A program made the position numbers and the translations under genes. Positions 1 through 8,912 of a stretch of DNA of 36,459 nt are shown in pieces (positions within the stretch are counted from its first letter, which is position 1; the number at the start of each line of letters is the position of its first letter). The stretch comes from Paenibacillus phocaeensis (GTDB lineage Bacteria; Bacillota; Bacilli; Paenibacillales; Paenibacillaceae), in assembly GCF_900021165.1 (NCBI RefSeq), contig NZ_FCOQ01000012.1, positions 1 through 36,459 of the forward strand, in the 5' to 3' direction. Below the pieces are notes generated by a model. It did not search any database. It was not told the origin of the DNA and worked only from the letters and a program-made list of their open reading frames with translations.

Positions 1-1983
1 GTAGCGGTCGCGCGGCACGCGGCCGCCGCCGTCCTCCTTCAGTTCCTCGGGGATTTCGTCGAGGAACCGGGACGGCGGGTTCGCCGTCGTGCGGCCGAAC
101 AGCGTGCGCATCTGCGCGCACGAGAGGAACAGCTTCTCTTCGGCGCGGGTGATGCCCACGTACGCCAGGCGGCGCTCTTCCTCCAGTTCCTCGTTGTCGA
201 GGAACGCCCGGCTATGCGGGAAGACCCCTTCCTCCATGCCGATGATGAACACGACCGGGAACTCCAGACCTTTCGCGCTGTGCATCGTCATCAGCACGAC
301 CGCATCGTCGTTGGGTTTCTCGGCATCGCTGTTGTCGTTCATGCTGTCGATATCGGCGATGAGCGCCAGGTCGGTCAGGAAGGAGACGAGCGACTTGTCT
401 TCATTATTGTTCTCGAATTCCAGCGTGACAGACAGGAACTCGTCGATATTTTCCAACCGGGAGCGGGATTCGAGCGTATTCTCATTTTGCAGCTCCAGCC
501 GGTATTGCGTCGTTTCCAGCAGCTTCTCAGTCAGCTCCGTAACGGACAGATAGGGAACCATCTGATGCAGCCCGCTGATCATATCAAAAAACTCAACCAA
601 CGCGTTCCGCGTCCGCCCGGCAAAACCCAGATCGTCCACGACCTCAAGCACGCGGTAAATCGACGTTCCCCGCTGCGCCGCAGCATCCGCAAGTTTGGCC
701 ACCGTCGTGTCGCCGATGCCCCGCTTCGGCACGTTGATCACGCGCGTCAAGCTGATGTCGTCGTCCGGATTGGACAGCAGGCGCAGGTAAGCGAGCAGGT
801 CCTTGATCTCTTTGCGATCATAGAACTTGATGCCGCCGACGATCTGATACGGGATATCCGATTTGATCAGGATTTCCTCGATGACCCGCGACTGCGCGTT
901 GGTCCGGTACAAAATCGCGTGATCGCGGTAGTTGCGCCCGCTTTTTACACTATTATGAATTTCCGTTGTAACAAAATACCCCTCATCATGCTCCGAATCC
1001 GCGCGGTAAACTTTGATCTTGTCGCCGTCCCCCTTGTCGGTCCACAGCTTCTTCGGCTTGCGCCCGGTGTTCTGCCCGATCACTTCGTTGGCCGCGTTCA
1101 GAATCGTCGAGGTCGAACGGTAATTCTGCTCGAGCAGAATCGTCTTCGCCTCGGGGTAATCCTTCTCGAAGTTCAGGATATTGCTGATGTCCGCCCCGCG
1201 CCAGCGATAGATCGACTGGTCGCTGTCGCCCACAACGCAGATGCGGTGGTGCTTGTCCGCCATCATCCGGCACAGCATGTACTGCGCGCGGTTCGTATCC
1301 TGATACTCGTCGACGTGGATGTATTGGAATTTCTTCTGATAGAAATCCAGCACGTCCGGCGCTTCCTTAAACAGCTCGATCGTCTTCATGATCAGGTCGT
1401 CGAAGTCCAGGGAGTTATTTTGGCGCAATCGGTTCTGATACATCGTGTAGATCTTGGCTACGATCCCCTCGAAATAATCGCCGATCTTCTGTTCGTATTG
1501 CTGCGGTGTGATCAATTCGTTCTTCGCTGTGCTGATCGCCGCCTGAACCGCCTTCGGCTCGAATTTCTTCGTATCGAGGTTCTGATCCTTCATGCAGTTG
1601 CGAATGACGGACAGCTGGTCCGTTGAATCCAGGATGGAGAAGTTGGAGTTGAACCCGATCCGTTCGATATCCCGCCGCAAAATCCGCACGCACATCGAGT
1701 GGAACGTCGATACCCAAATGTCCCGCCCCTCCGAGCCGCCCACCAGTCGGGAGACCCGGTCCTGCATTTCGCGCGCGGCTTTGTTCGTAAAGGTGATCGC
1801 CAGGATTGCCCACGGCGGCGCCTTGCGGGTCGCAATCAGGTAGGCGATGCGGTGCGTCAGCACGCGCGTCTTGCCGCTGCCTGCGCCGGCCATGATGAGA
1901 AGCGGCCCTTCGGTCGCCTCTACGGCTTGTCTTTGCTGCGGATTCAGGCGGCTGACCGCCTCTTGTATGTTCACAGGTTGCAT
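1..1983 (-). CDS. pcrA: ATP-dependent DNA helicase PcrA (3' end cut by window edge)
   Basis: UvrD/Rep-family superfamily 1 helicase, a 3'-5' DNA translocase acting in repair and in clearing RecA and replication conflicts. Only the first 661 residues are present; the family is usually about 730-780 residues, so the C-terminus lies beyond the left edge. The ATG at 1983 is preceded by GGAAGGAG. The protein begins [17 protein letters not shown]. Walker A (GAGSGKT) falls near residue 35 and the [16 protein letters not shown] helicase motif near residues 245-265. Codon use is strongly GC-rich, unlike the 12-27 kb region. It lies downstream of pcrB on the same strand, the usual Bacillales order, so the two are probably co-transcribed across the repeat-containing gap. 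Several long open frames on both strands inside it are shadows. Confidence 0.97.
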   Translation of the reverse strand, partial: MQPVNIQEAVSRLNPQQRQAVEATEGPLLIMAGAGSGKTRVLTHRIAYLIATRKAPPWAILAITFTNKAAREMQDRVSRLVGGSEGRDIWVSTFHSMCVRILRRDIERIGFNSNFSILDSTDQLSVIRNCMKDQNLDTKKFEPKAVQAAISTAKNELITPQQYEQKIGDYFEGIVAKIYTMYQNRLRQNNSLDFDDLIMKTIELFKEAPDVLDFYQKKFQYIHVDEYQDTNRAQYMLCRMMADKHHRICVVGDSDQSIYRWRGADISNILNFEKDYPEAKTILLEQNYRSTSTILNAANEVIGQNTGRKPKKLWTDKGDGDKIKVYRADSEHDEGYFVTTEIHNSVKSGRNYRDHAILYRTNAQSRVIEEILIKSDIPYQIVGGIKFYDRKEIKDLLAYLRLLSNPDDDISLTRVINVPKRGIGDTTVAKLADAAAQRGTSIYRVLEVVDDLGFAGRTRNALVEFFDMISGLHQMVPYLSVTELTEKLLETTQYRLELQNENTLESRSRLENIDEFLSVTLEFENNNEDKSLVSFLTDLALIADIDSMNDNSDAEKPNDDAVVLMTMHSAKGLEFPVVFIIGMEEGVFPHSRAFLDNEELEEERRLAYVGITRAEEKLFLSCAQMRTLFGRTTANPPSRFLDEIPEELKEDGGGRVPRDRY

Positions 1984-2044
1984 CAAACTTGCTCCTTCCT
2001 TATTTAAAAACACATCTCTTCGACTTCGGCTTCACCCTAGCTGA

Positions 2045-2228
2045 TAACGGAACCCAGAGCCGCTATTCCCTCATTTCCCGAGCATTTCCCGGTGTAACGG
2101 ACTCAGGCGACGCTATTTCACCCTAACCGAGTGGGGAGGGGCCGAATTGGGACAAATAAGGTCTTCTCAATCCGTTAGCTGCTACGGGACTCGTTATTCC
2201 GCGCGATAAGGTCCCTGGTGTCCGTTAT
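2045..2228. repeat. Intergenic palindromic repeat cluster (TAACGGA type)
   Basis: The gap between pcrB and pcrA holds at least four related units of about 23-25 bases. Each begins TAACGGA and runs to a CTATT or TTATT block. They lie at 2045 and 2095 (plus), and at 2155-2177 and 2206-2228 (inverted). The inverted copies can pair with the forward ones in RNA. The same family recurs at 35892-36073. No coding capacity is apparent. Confidence 0.75.
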
Positions 2229-2301
2229 CACCAGGGCCTCTCTGCGAAGACGTTGCTGGCCTGGCGTTTGTTCGGCTCTTGCCACCCCTCCATCGCCGCT
2301 T

Positions 2302-3009
2302 CTAGCTCTTCGCTGCAGTTGGGCCCTTCACCGCCGCTACCGTCTCCAACGCCTGCTCCAGGTTCCCGTACACGGCGTTGCCTACGACCACCGTATCGCT
2401 CACGGCTGCAGCGCGGCGCGCGGTTTCGGCATCCCCGATCCCGCCGCCATAGAACAGGCGCGCTTGATCCAACGTTCGCCGCACGTCCGACACCAGCTCA
2501 AAATCGCCGGTTCGGCCGCTGTACTCCAGGTAAACGATCGGCAGTTGCAGCAAGCGGTCAGCCACCTGGGCGTACGACCGTGCTGCCGCCGAGTCCAGCG
2601 GAGCTTGCGCTTCCGTCACCTCGGCCACGGTTGCTTCCGGATTCAGCACCAGATACCCCTCCGGCACCAGGAGCTCCCACGGGATCAGGTATCCGTATTG
2701 CTCAATCGCCCGGGCATGCTGACCGATGATCCAGTCGGGATGTCCGGCGTTCAGCACGATCGGGATCATATACAGGTCAAACCCCGGCACGACCGCCTCT
2801 AGGTCGGAGATCTCCAGCACGCAAGGCACCTCAAAACGACGTACGCGGGACAGCAAATCCACCGTATTCTCATAGGTCACCCCGCTGGAGCCGCCGATCA
2901 TCACGGCGTCCGTCCCCGACAGGCACACCGCTTCCAGCGAGGCCTCATCCAGGTCGCGGTCCGGGTCCAGCTTAAACACATGCCGCCAGGCAGGTATCAT
3001 CTGCTTCAA
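2302..3009 (-). CDS. pcrB: Heptaprenylglyceryl phosphate synthase PcrB
   Basis: TIM-barrel prenyltransferase that joins heptaprenyl diphosphate to sn-glycerol-1-phosphate, giving an archaeal-type ether lipid in Bacillales. Family hallmarks are WRHVFKLDPDR near the N-terminus, MIGGSSGVT, the YLEYSGRTG motif near residue 165, and FYGGGIGD followed by VVVGNAVY at the phosphate-binding end. I place the start at a TTG (3009) eight bases after GGAGG. This gives 235 residues, the usual family length. An ATG 33 bases further upstream is also in frame but has no good ribosome site. A clear sigma-A promoter lies about 140 bases upstream. The gene is followed on the same strand by pcrA. Confidence 0.93.
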   Translation of the reverse strand: MKQMIPAWRHVFKLDPDRDLDEASLEAVCLSGTDAVMIGGSSGVTYENTVDLLSRVRRFEVPCVLEISDLEAVVPGFDLYMIPIVLNAGHPDWIIGQHARAIEQYGYLIPWELLVPEGYLVLNPEATVAEVTEAQAPLDSAAARSYAQVADRLLQLPIVYLEYSGRTGDFELVSDVRRTLDQARLFYGGGIGDAETARRAAAVSDTVVVGNAVYGNLEQALETVAAVKGPTAAKS

Positions 3010-3145
3010 ATTGTATTCCTCCAACGGCAATTTCAGCAGCATGACCGCGAAAAACGGGGCATCCTGCTCCGCCCCGCTCCCGCTCGTCCATCTGCTATAA
3101 GAATCATCATCACGCCTAGAATTCCAGTTCAGTTTCTCTGTTTCT

Positions 3146-3174
3146 AGTCTATGTTACCGGGGGTACCCTGTCAA
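3146..3174 (-). promoter_or_regulatory. Sigma-A promoter for pcrB(-pcrA)
   Basis: On the minus strand a perfect TTGACA (3174-3169) is followed after 17 bases by TAGACT (3151-3146). It points at pcrB, with about 140 bases of leader. Confidence 0.7.
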
Positions 3175-3299
3175 TGTTCGCGTCGAATGCGAACAGAAAA
3201 AAAGATACGTTTTTATCGGATTTTTGCCGCCTTGAACTCGGCATAGGTCAACCACCGCTCCCTATGATCCCCCGCCCCCGGTAGATTCAGGGAATACGG

Positions 3300-3328
3300 T
3301 TGACGAATACGCCTAATTTCTTTATGGT
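3300..3328 (+). promoter_or_regulatory. Candidate sigma-A promoter for the first acyltransferase
   Basis: TTGACG at 3300-3305, a 17-base spacer and TATGGT at 3323-3328, ending 33 bases before the start codon of the downstream acyltransferase gene. Confidence 0.5.
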
Positions 3329-3361
3329 CATTCTATGCAAAACAACCGTGGAGGACAATTC

Positions 3362-4504
3362 ATGAAGAGAAAAACGAAGCTGGAAGAGATCGAAGCGCTT
3401 CGCGGTGCAGCCTTCTTGGCCGTTGCGCTGCAGCATGCGATCGCCGGATTATTTGTTCAGCCCGGTTTGTCGCCGTTCTCCGTGAGCCTGGGGACGACCT
3501 TCCTGGGATTGATTCGGTTCGCTGTACCGCTCTTTGTATTTATCACCGGCGTAGTGTTGTTTTACAACTACGACCAGTCCTTTCAATATGGACGATTCCT
3601 AAAAAGAAGAGGGCAGCAAGTAGTTCTTCCTTATCTGTTCTGGACGCTCTTTTACTATGTTTGGGTGAGTATGCTTAGCGGGGGGGCTGTCTTTCATCAT
3701 TGGGGCGAGTTCCTCCATGTCGTAGAGTTGGCTTTTACGGGAAAAGCCTCCTACCACTTGTGGTTTATGGTCATGATTATTCCGTTTTATCTGCTGTTTC
3801 CCGTCTTCCGTTTACTTCTGTCGGGCAAACGGCCGGCTTCCGCCAATTTGGCAGTCGTCTTGGCATTCCTGGCCGCCAACCTTGTTCTGGTTGAGGTACT
3901 GTCGAAGGGATACTTTCAATCGAACCAACCGATTCTGCAAATCCTCTACACCTACCTGGACCGAAACTTTCTGTTCTGGACATTTTATTTCGTATTAGGC
4001 GGGTTGGCCGGCTTGTATTATGAACGCTGGAAAAAGGCGATGCAGTCCCTATGGGGCGTCAGTCTTGCAATTACCATCCTCTTTCTGATTTATATCGGTG
4101 TGAAAATCTGGGGCATCAACGAAGGCCAGTCCGCCGGCAACTATTTGACCAGCTCCTACGTGACAGGGCCGCTCAGACCGCTGATGATGCTGGCCGTTCT
4201 GGCGATGCTTCCGGCTCTGTATTATGCGGCCCAACGCTTGACCGCCACGCCGACGAAGCTCGGCAGAACTTTAAGCCTCATCGGCAGGTACTCGTTTGGT
4301 GCCTATCTGGTCCATGCGTTTATTTTGCGATTCACGAACCTGCTAGCTTTGAATTATCTCGGTTTCCTGGGCGTATACGCCCAGACGCTAATTTCGTTTA
4401 TCCTATGCGCCGGCATCAGCGTGGGCTTGTGCATCGGCTACCGCAAAATGAGAGATCGTTGGCGGAGGATGCGAGTTGGTGTGGACCGAGGGGTGGCGGG
4501 GTAA
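3362..4504 (+). CDS. Membrane-bound acyltransferase (acyltransferase family 3)
   Basis: A 380-residue polytopic membrane protein of the OafA/YrhL acyltransferase-3 family. These enzymes usually O-acetylate or otherwise acylate extracellular or lipid-linked sugars. The diagnostic N-terminus EIEALRGAAFLAVALQHA carries the family's R and H. About ten hydrophobic segments follow, and a basic tail closes the protein (RKMRDRWRRMR). The ATG at 3362 follows GTGGAGGACAATTC; an in-frame ATG at 3335 lacks a ribosome site. It is transcribed alone towards the sugar-transferase operon and shares a bidirectional terminator with it. Its position beside the rhamnose/GT block suggests decoration of the same glycan. 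The exact substrate cannot be read from sequence. Confidence 0.88.
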   Translation: MKRKTKLEEIEALRGAAFLAVALQHAIAGLFVQPGLSPFSVSLGTTFLGLIRFAVPLFVFITGVVLFYNYDQSFQYGRFLKRRGQQVVLPYLFWTLFYYVWVSMLSGGAVFHHWGEFLHVVELAFTGKASYHLWFMVMIIPFYLLFPVFRLLLSGKRPASANLAVVLAFLAANLVLVEVLSKGYFQSNQPILQILYTYLDRNFLFWTFYFVLGGLAGLYYERWKKAMQSLWGVSLAITILFLIYIGVKIWGINEGQSAGNYLTSSYVTGPLRPLMMLAVLAMLPALYYAAQRLTATPTKLGRTLSLIGRYSFGAYLVHAFILRFTNLLALNYLGFLGVYAQTLISFILCAGISVGLCIGYRKMRDRWRRMRVGVDRGVAG

Positions 4505-4514
4505 GCGGGAATCG

Positions 4515-4551
4515 AAAAAACGGTCTTTTCTAGGTGAAAAGACCGTTTTCT
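4515..4551. terminator. Bidirectional rho-independent terminator
   Basis: A 13-bp perfect stem (4517-4529 with 4537-4549, AAAACGGTCTTTT / AAAAGACCGTTTT) around a 7-base loop lies between convergent genes. A/T-rich flanks on both sides allow termination in either direction. Confidence 0.85.
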
Positions 4552-4573
4552 GCTGTCGGGAACTGTCTCCCGG

Positions 4574-5980
4574 TCAGTATGCATTTTTATTGATAAAGCC
4601 ATTCACGACGGTTCGCAACACAATCTTGATATCCAATAAGATCGACCAGTTCTCAATATAGAAAATATCATATTTAATGCGTTCCTCGATCGACGTATCT
4701 CCACGAAGCCCATGGGTTTGCGCCCAACCGGTGATGCCTGGCCGAACATGGTGCTTCACCATGTATTTCGGCACTTCTTCCTTAAACTGATCCACATAAT
4801 AAGGCCGCTCGGGGCGGGGACCAACCACACTCATATGTCCGGCCAGCACATTGAAAAACTGCGGCAGCTCGTCAAGGCTCGTCTTGCGGATAAAAGCTCC
4901 GAACTTGGTGCGCCGGGGATCGTTTTCCGTCGTCCACCCTGTGTCCTCGACTCCCTCGGGCAGCACCCGCATCGAACGGAACTTGTACATTTGAAACGTC
5001 CGCCGGTTTAACCCTACCCGCTCCTGCTTAAAGATCATCGGACCTTTCGAGGTTAACTTGACCCCTATGGCCACAAACAGCATCACCGGAGAAGTAAGGA
5101 GGATCGCCAGCAGGGAGAACACGATATCGAAGATTCGCTTGGCCACCCGATTCCCGGTCAAGTCCAGCGGAATATCCCTGACGTTAATCATCGGCATTCC
5201 GGCAAAATTATCAAAATACGGACGGGCCGGTAGATAATCGAAGAAATCCGGGATGATGAGCGTTCTGACCCCTACTTTTTCACAGATAGAAATGATCTGG
5301 GCATAACGGTGATGCGCCTCCAGGGGAAGCGCCAGAACGACCTCGTCAATCAACTTGTCCTGCAAGACGCTCTCCAGTTGATCGATCCTTCCCAGAATCG
5401 GTTTATAGCGTGCCGCCTCGATCCCGTCCCAGGCCTTATGATCATCCAGAAATCCGACGATCTCATAGCCAAGCTCGGGGTATTGTTTGAGATTGTTGTG
5501 AAAACGCTGGCCTAAGGACCCGGCTCCGAGAATCAGGACAAACTGCTTGTTGTACCCCTTCTTCCGAAGCTGCTTTAGGCTATTTTTCAAGAAGTACCGA
5601 TAGAACAAGATCAGGAGCATGTTGAACATCATATAGATCGCCAAATAAAGACGGGAAATATCCACTTGCTTGAAGAAGAACATCAGGCCAAACAAAAGAA
5701 ATAAACTCGCCACATGAACCTGAACGATCTTCCAGACTTCATCGGCGAAGCGTTTTTTGCGTTTAGGGGTATACAGGGAAATTAAGACGCCGACAAAAAC
5801 CGCAATTGCCCCATAAACAACGCTCCAAAAAGCATATATCTCTACAGGCAGCGGCTTCTCGTAAGCGATCAGGCCGCTTTCGAATTTCACCCACCAAGCA
5901 AGCAGGAAGGAAATCTGGATGGACACAAAATCCGTCAGAATATACAGTTGGGTTAAGAACCGTTGGTTCTTACGGATCAT
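4574..5980 (-). CDS. Undecaprenyl-phosphate sugar-1-phosphate transferase (glycan initiation)
   Basis: A 468-residue polyprenyl-phosphate hexose-1-phosphate transferase of the WbaP/WcaJ/WsfP type. It moves a sugar-1-phosphate from a nucleotide sugar to undecaprenyl phosphate at the inner membrane face, the first step of glycan assembly. Roughly residues 1-125 hold four membrane segments. A Rossmann-like region follows ([14 protein letters not shown], then FLDDHKAW). The C-terminal bacterial sugar-transferase domain starts near residue 278 with [11 protein letters not shown] and contains [23 protein letters not shown] and RPGITGWAQ. Its start codon overlaps the stop of the upstream GT2 gene by 4 bases (ATGA), which implies translational coupling. 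By analogy with S-layer glycan clusters the sugar could be galactose or glucose, but specificity is not visible. Confidence 0.92.
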   Translation of the reverse strand: MIRKNQRFLTQLYILTDFVSIQISFLLAWWVKFESGLIAYEKPLPVEIYAFWSVVYGAIAVFVGVLISLYTPKRKKRFADEVWKIVQVHVASLFLLFGLMFFFKQVDISRLYLAIYMMFNMLLILFYRYFLKNSLKQLRKKGYNKQFVLILGAGSLGQRFHNNLKQYPELGYEIVGFLDDHKAWDGIEAARYKPILGRIDQLESVLQDKLIDEVVLALPLEAHHRYAQIISICEKVGVRTLIIPDFFDYLPARPYFDNFAGMPMINVRDIPLDLTGNRVAKRIFDIVFSLLAILLTSPVMLFVAIGVKLTSKGPMIFKQERVGLNRRTFQMYKFRSMRVLPEGVEDTGWTTENDPRRTKFGAFIRKTSLDELPQFFNVLAGHMSVVGPRPERPYYVDQFKEEVPKYMVKHHVRPGITGWAQTHGLRGDTSIEERIKYDIFYIENWSILLDIKIVLRTVVNGFINKNAY

Positions 5981-6906
5981 GATCTCACCTCCATTTTAAC
6001 TTCCGCCGACTCCGGCTTGACCGCTCCAGATGGCGTTCTCGCACCTAGCGGGAGCAGTTTGTTTTTGGCTAGGGATAAGAGGAGCTTCAACGAAATGCCG
6101 CTGTAAACGGCTGCGTTCGTGATCCAGGAATAATGACGAAGATAATGTTTCCGGTGAAAGACCCACATCGCGCGGTGAAATTCATAGATGATCTTAAAGG
6201 GCTTGCGCCGGCTGCTGGCTCCCTTATAGTGAACAATGTATGTAGCCGGATGATAATGAATGCCCCAGCCCGCTTGCTTGATGCGGTAGCACCAGTCGAT
6301 GTCTTCTCCGTACATAAAGAAGGTTTCGTCCAGACCTCCAACCTGACGGATCGTCTCCTGTCTCACCAGCATAAAGGCGCCAACCAAGCAATCGACGGGG
6401 TAAGTCTCGTTCGGATCCTTGTACCCCAGCTGATACTGGTTAAACCGCGGATTGTCCGGAAAGAGCTTCGAAAATCCGAAAGCATAGTAAAACGATGCTG
6501 ACGGCGTCGGAAATCCGCGCCTGCACGCCTTATCCAGCGAACCGTCCGGTAGGATGACTTTACATCCCGCTGCCCCGAGGTCTGGGTGTGCATCCATATA
6601 AGAAACCATGGTCTGGAACGTATCGGGTTGCACTACGGTATCCGAATTCAATAGCAGAACGTAGCGCCCTTGAGCAACGGCCATCCCTTGATTGTTCGCT
6701 TTGGCAAATCCCGTGTTGTCCTGATTCGCGATCAGCACCACATTCGGATACTCGCTACGAATCGCCTCCACCGAACCATCCGCCGAAGCATTGTCCACCA
6801 CAATCACTTCGTACGAATAGACCGTCTCCGCGTCGTATACCGACCGCAGACAGTCCAAAGTCAACTGACGCGTATTATAATTTACGATCAATATACTTAA
6901 ATCCAT
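5977..6906 (-). CDS. Glycosyltransferase family 2 (rhamnosyltransferase-like)
   Basis: A 309-residue inverting GT-A glycosyltransferase of the WbbL-like rhamnosyltransferase group. It opens MDLSILIVNYNTRQLTLDCL. VVDNASADGSVE and the NSD metal/nucleotide motif (LLLNSDTVV, near residue 90) follow. The acceptor-side region contains GAFMLVRQETIRQVGGLDE and FMYGEDIDWCYR. No membrane span is needed; a basic C-terminal region may bind the membrane. It is the first gene of a two-gene unit with the initiating transferase (4-base overlap) and has its own extended -10 promoter. Adjacent rfb genes suggest dTDP-rhamnose as donor, which is inference. Confidence 0.88.
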   Translation of the reverse strand: MDLSILIVNYNTRQLTLDCLRSVYDAETVYSYEVIVVDNASADGSVEAIRSEYPNVVLIANQDNTGFAKANNQGMAVAQGRYVLLLNSDTVVQPDTFQTMVSYMDAHPDLGAAGCKVILPDGSLDKACRRGFPTPSASFYYAFGFSKLFPDNPRFNQYQLGYKDPNETYPVDCLVGAFMLVRQETIRQVGGLDETFFMYGEDIDWCYRIKQAGWGIHYHPATYIVHYKGASSRRKPFKIIYEFHRAMWVFHRKHYLRHYSWITNAAVYSGISLKLLLSLAKNKLLPLGARTPSGAVKPESAEVKMEVRS

Positions 6907-6948
6907 GATTTATGCGCTCCGAATCTACAAATATAGTAGTCTATCGAC

Positions 6949-6957
6949 ATTATATCA
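6949..6957 (-). promoter_or_regulatory. Extended -10 promoter (TGATATAAT) for the GT2/sugar transferase unit
   Basis: On the minus strand, TG-A-TATAAT lies about 45 bases upstream of the 6906 start codon. No good -35 box is seen. The same nonamer occurs upstream of the 7940 gene and of galU. Confidence 0.55.
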
Positions 6958-6998
6958 CAGATTATCATGGTGCCCTATTTCCACATAATAAGAGTAAA

Positions 6999-7940
6999 TC
7001 AGAGTTTCAACCTTTTCTTAATCCCCTGCCGCTTCTCCCGTAATTCCGGCAGTTGATGAATGAAGCCCTTCCATGCTCCAAGTACCTTGGGTTCTCTCAA
7101 AAGCATATACCCATTACTCGCCAGCTCGTAAGCAAGCAGCTTCGGCAGAGATTGGATCCAACGGTATCCCGACAGATTCTTATAGATCATTTTGTAGCGA
7201 TTAATATAGGAATATTGGCGAATAAACAGGGGCTGCGATTGGCGGCTGCCCTTCTTCCAGCCTCTCTCATGAGTGGCCACGGCCTCCGCACAATAGTAGG
7301 CTTTCCAGCCAAGCAAGTTAGCCCGCCAAGCCACATCCACGTCCTCTTTATAGGCAAAAAAATCCTCATCAAAAAACTCGCCGGCGATCGATATTTCATC
7401 GATCATCGCGCGCCTGTACAGGGCAGCTGCACCGGATACGCCAAACACTTCGCCGGATTCTCTCCATTGACTGGCCGTTTCCCCAGCCCCGCGGTCAAAG
7501 GCGCGCCAAATCCCGTTCATCGCCAGACCGGTACTGTCGACGATCTCCAGAGTTGACTTTAAGATGAGCAGTCCCGTAGCACTCCCCACCTCTGGACGAT
7601 GCTCCATGACCTCCACAAGACGCTCGACATATTCAGTTCCAAGCTGCACGTCTGGATTCAATACTAACACAAAGTCACTTTGCGTCAGTCGTATTCCCTG
7701 GTTGTGGGCAGGAGCGAAGCCGGTGTTGGTTGCATTCGGAACAAATCGTACGTTGCTCCCCTGAGCTTGCTCAATATATGCCCGCACCCGGTCCGCCGTC
7801 CCGTCTGTGGATGCATTATCAATAACGATAATCTCCTTGATCGGATAGGACTGCTGCCGAACGGCGCTCAGGCATTCCTCGATATCATCGGCGCTGTTAT
7901 AGGTTACGATTTGGATGGTAACAGTTGGGTTCAATGGCAT
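6999..7940 (-). CDS. Glycosyltransferase family 2
   Basis: A 313-residue GT2 enzyme related to dTDP-rhamnosyltransferases (RfbF/WsaC-like). N-terminal VTIQIVTYNSADDIEEC and IIVIDNASTDGTADRV form the nucleotide-binding half. LVLNPDVQL is the NPD variant of the DxD motif near residue 95. The acceptor part has GVSGAAALYRRAMIDE and FFAYKEDVDVAWRANLLGW. The ATG at 7940 is preceded by AAAGGAACC. It is transcribed from its own extended -10 promoter in the same direction as its neighbours but is separated from the rfb operon by a terminator. It probably adds a later rhamnose or hexose to the same chain. Confidence 0.88.
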   Translation of the reverse strand: MPLNPTVTIQIVTYNSADDIEECLSAVRQQSYPIKEIIVIDNASTDGTADRVRAYIEQAQGSNVRFVPNATNTGFAPAHNQGIRLTQSDFVLVLNPDVQLGTEYVERLVEVMEHRPEVGSATGLLILKSTLEIVDSTGLAMNGIWRAFDRGAGETASQWRESGEVFGVSGAAALYRRAMIDEISIAGEFFDEDFFAYKEDVDVAWRANLLGWKAYYCAEAVATHERGWKKGSRQSQPLFIRQYSYINRYKMIYKNLSGYRWIQSLPKLLAYELASNGYMLLREPKVLGAWKGFIHQLPELREKRQGIKKRLKL

Positions 7941-7975
7941 GGAGTAGGTTCCTTTACTAATGCTTTGTTGTAGAA

Positions 7976-7984
7976 ATTATATCA
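7976..7984 (-). promoter_or_regulatory. Extended -10 promoter (TGATATAAT) for the second GT2 gene
   Basis: TG-A-TATAAT on the minus strand about 35-40 bases upstream of the ATG at 7940. It matches the promoter-like nonamers at 6949 and 32526. Confidence 0.55.
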
Positions 7985-8017
7985 AAGTGCTTTTAGAACG
8001 TATACTTCGGAGGGCAG

Positions 8018-8054
8018 AAAAAAAGCTAACCAGAAATTAACGTTCCTGGCTAGC
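8018..8054 (-). terminator. Rho-independent terminator of the rfbACBD operon
   Basis: On the minus strand GCTAGCCAG pairs with CTGGTTAGC (8054-8046 with 8033-8025, one mismatch) and is followed by seven T. The 5' arm lies inside the last codons of rfbD and the loop contains its stop codon. Confidence 0.8.
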
Positions 8055-8912
8055 CTTAAATTCTGTTATAAATGCGTTAAGCGCTTCTCTCCATGACCTT
8101 AAATCCTGAAACCCATTCGTGCGAATAGACAAGTGATCCATCACCGAATTTCGGGGACGCGGGGCCGGGCGAGGGAACTCGTCGGTTGTACACGGCTTGA
8201 CTTGTGCCAGATAGTTTTGTCCTAGAATATCTCGGGCTTCCTCGAAAATCGCCTGCGCGAATTCATACCAGGTGCATTCTCCCGAGTTGGATGCATGATA
8301 GATCCCATACTTCTCCGTTTGGATCAAATCCAGCAAAAAGGCAGCTAAATCAACGGTATACGTCGGAGAACCTTTTTGGTCATGAACCACGGAGAGTACC
8401 GGTTTCGCTTGACCAAGTTTCAGCATCGTTTTTACAAAATTTTGTCCATGCAAGCCATATACCCAGGACGTCCGCACAATATAAAAAGCGGAAGACAAGC
8501 TTTGGACCAACACTTCTCCGGCTCGTTTGGACTTTCCATAGACACTCTGAGGATTGGTGTTATCGTATTCCTGGTATGGAGAAGCGGCGGTTCCATCGAA
8601 AACGTAATCCGTGCTGATGTAGCAAAACTTAGCTTTCACCTGCTCGGCGGCTAGCACCATATTTCGGGTCCCGACCGCATTCACCGCATAGGCCGCATCC
8701 ACATCGCTTTCCGCCTGATCGACTGCCGTATACGCCGCACAGTGGATAATTACATTCGGTTTAAACTTCTTCACAACCTCCAGACACGCCGCATCATCGG
8801 TAATATCCAACGCATCTCGATCACTCGGTAATACCTGATGCCCCGCACTCTCAAACAGACGCACGACATCTTGCCCCAACTGTCCTCTTGCCCCGGTTAC
8901 GAGTACTTTCAT
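8037..8912 (-). CDS. rfbD: dTDP-4-dehydrorhamnose reductase
   Basis: RmlD, an extended short-chain dehydrogenase that makes dTDP-L-rhamnose by NAD(P)H reduction of dTDP-6-deoxy-L-lyxo-4-hexulose, the last step of the pathway. It is 291 residues, the typical length. The N-terminal GARGQLGQDV is the dinucleotide site. YISTDYVFDG and the YGKSKRAGE catalytic Y-x3-K follow, then RTSWVYG and GIYHASNSGECTW. The start overlaps the rfbB stop by 4 bases, so the two are coupled. It is the last gene of rfbA-C-B-D, and the operon terminator begins inside its 3' end. Confidence 0.96.
   Translation of the reverse strand: MKVLVTGARGQLGQDVVRLFESAGHQVLPSDRDALDITDDAACLEVVKKFKPNVIIHCAAYTAVDQAESDVDAAYAVNAVGTRNMVLAAEQVKAKFCYISTDYVFDGTAASPYQEYDNTNPQSVYGKSKRAGEVLVQSLSSAFYIVRTSWVYGLHGQNFVKTMLKLGQAKPVLSVVHDQKGSPTYTVDLAAFLLDLIQTEKYGIYHASNSGECTWYEFAQAIFEEARDILGQNYLAQVKPCTTDEFPRPAPRPRNSVMDHLSIRTNGFQDLRSWREALNAFITEFKASQER

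Noticed and set aside
214..1626. Long plus-strand open frame of about 470 codons opposite pcrA
   Set aside because: It is the antisense shadow of the GC-rich helicase gene; no ribosome site, and the composition is that of reverse-complemented coding sequence.
3335..3361. Earlier ATG for the first acyltransferase
   Set aside because: The ATG at 3362 has GGAGG at correct spacing and fits the family N-terminus.
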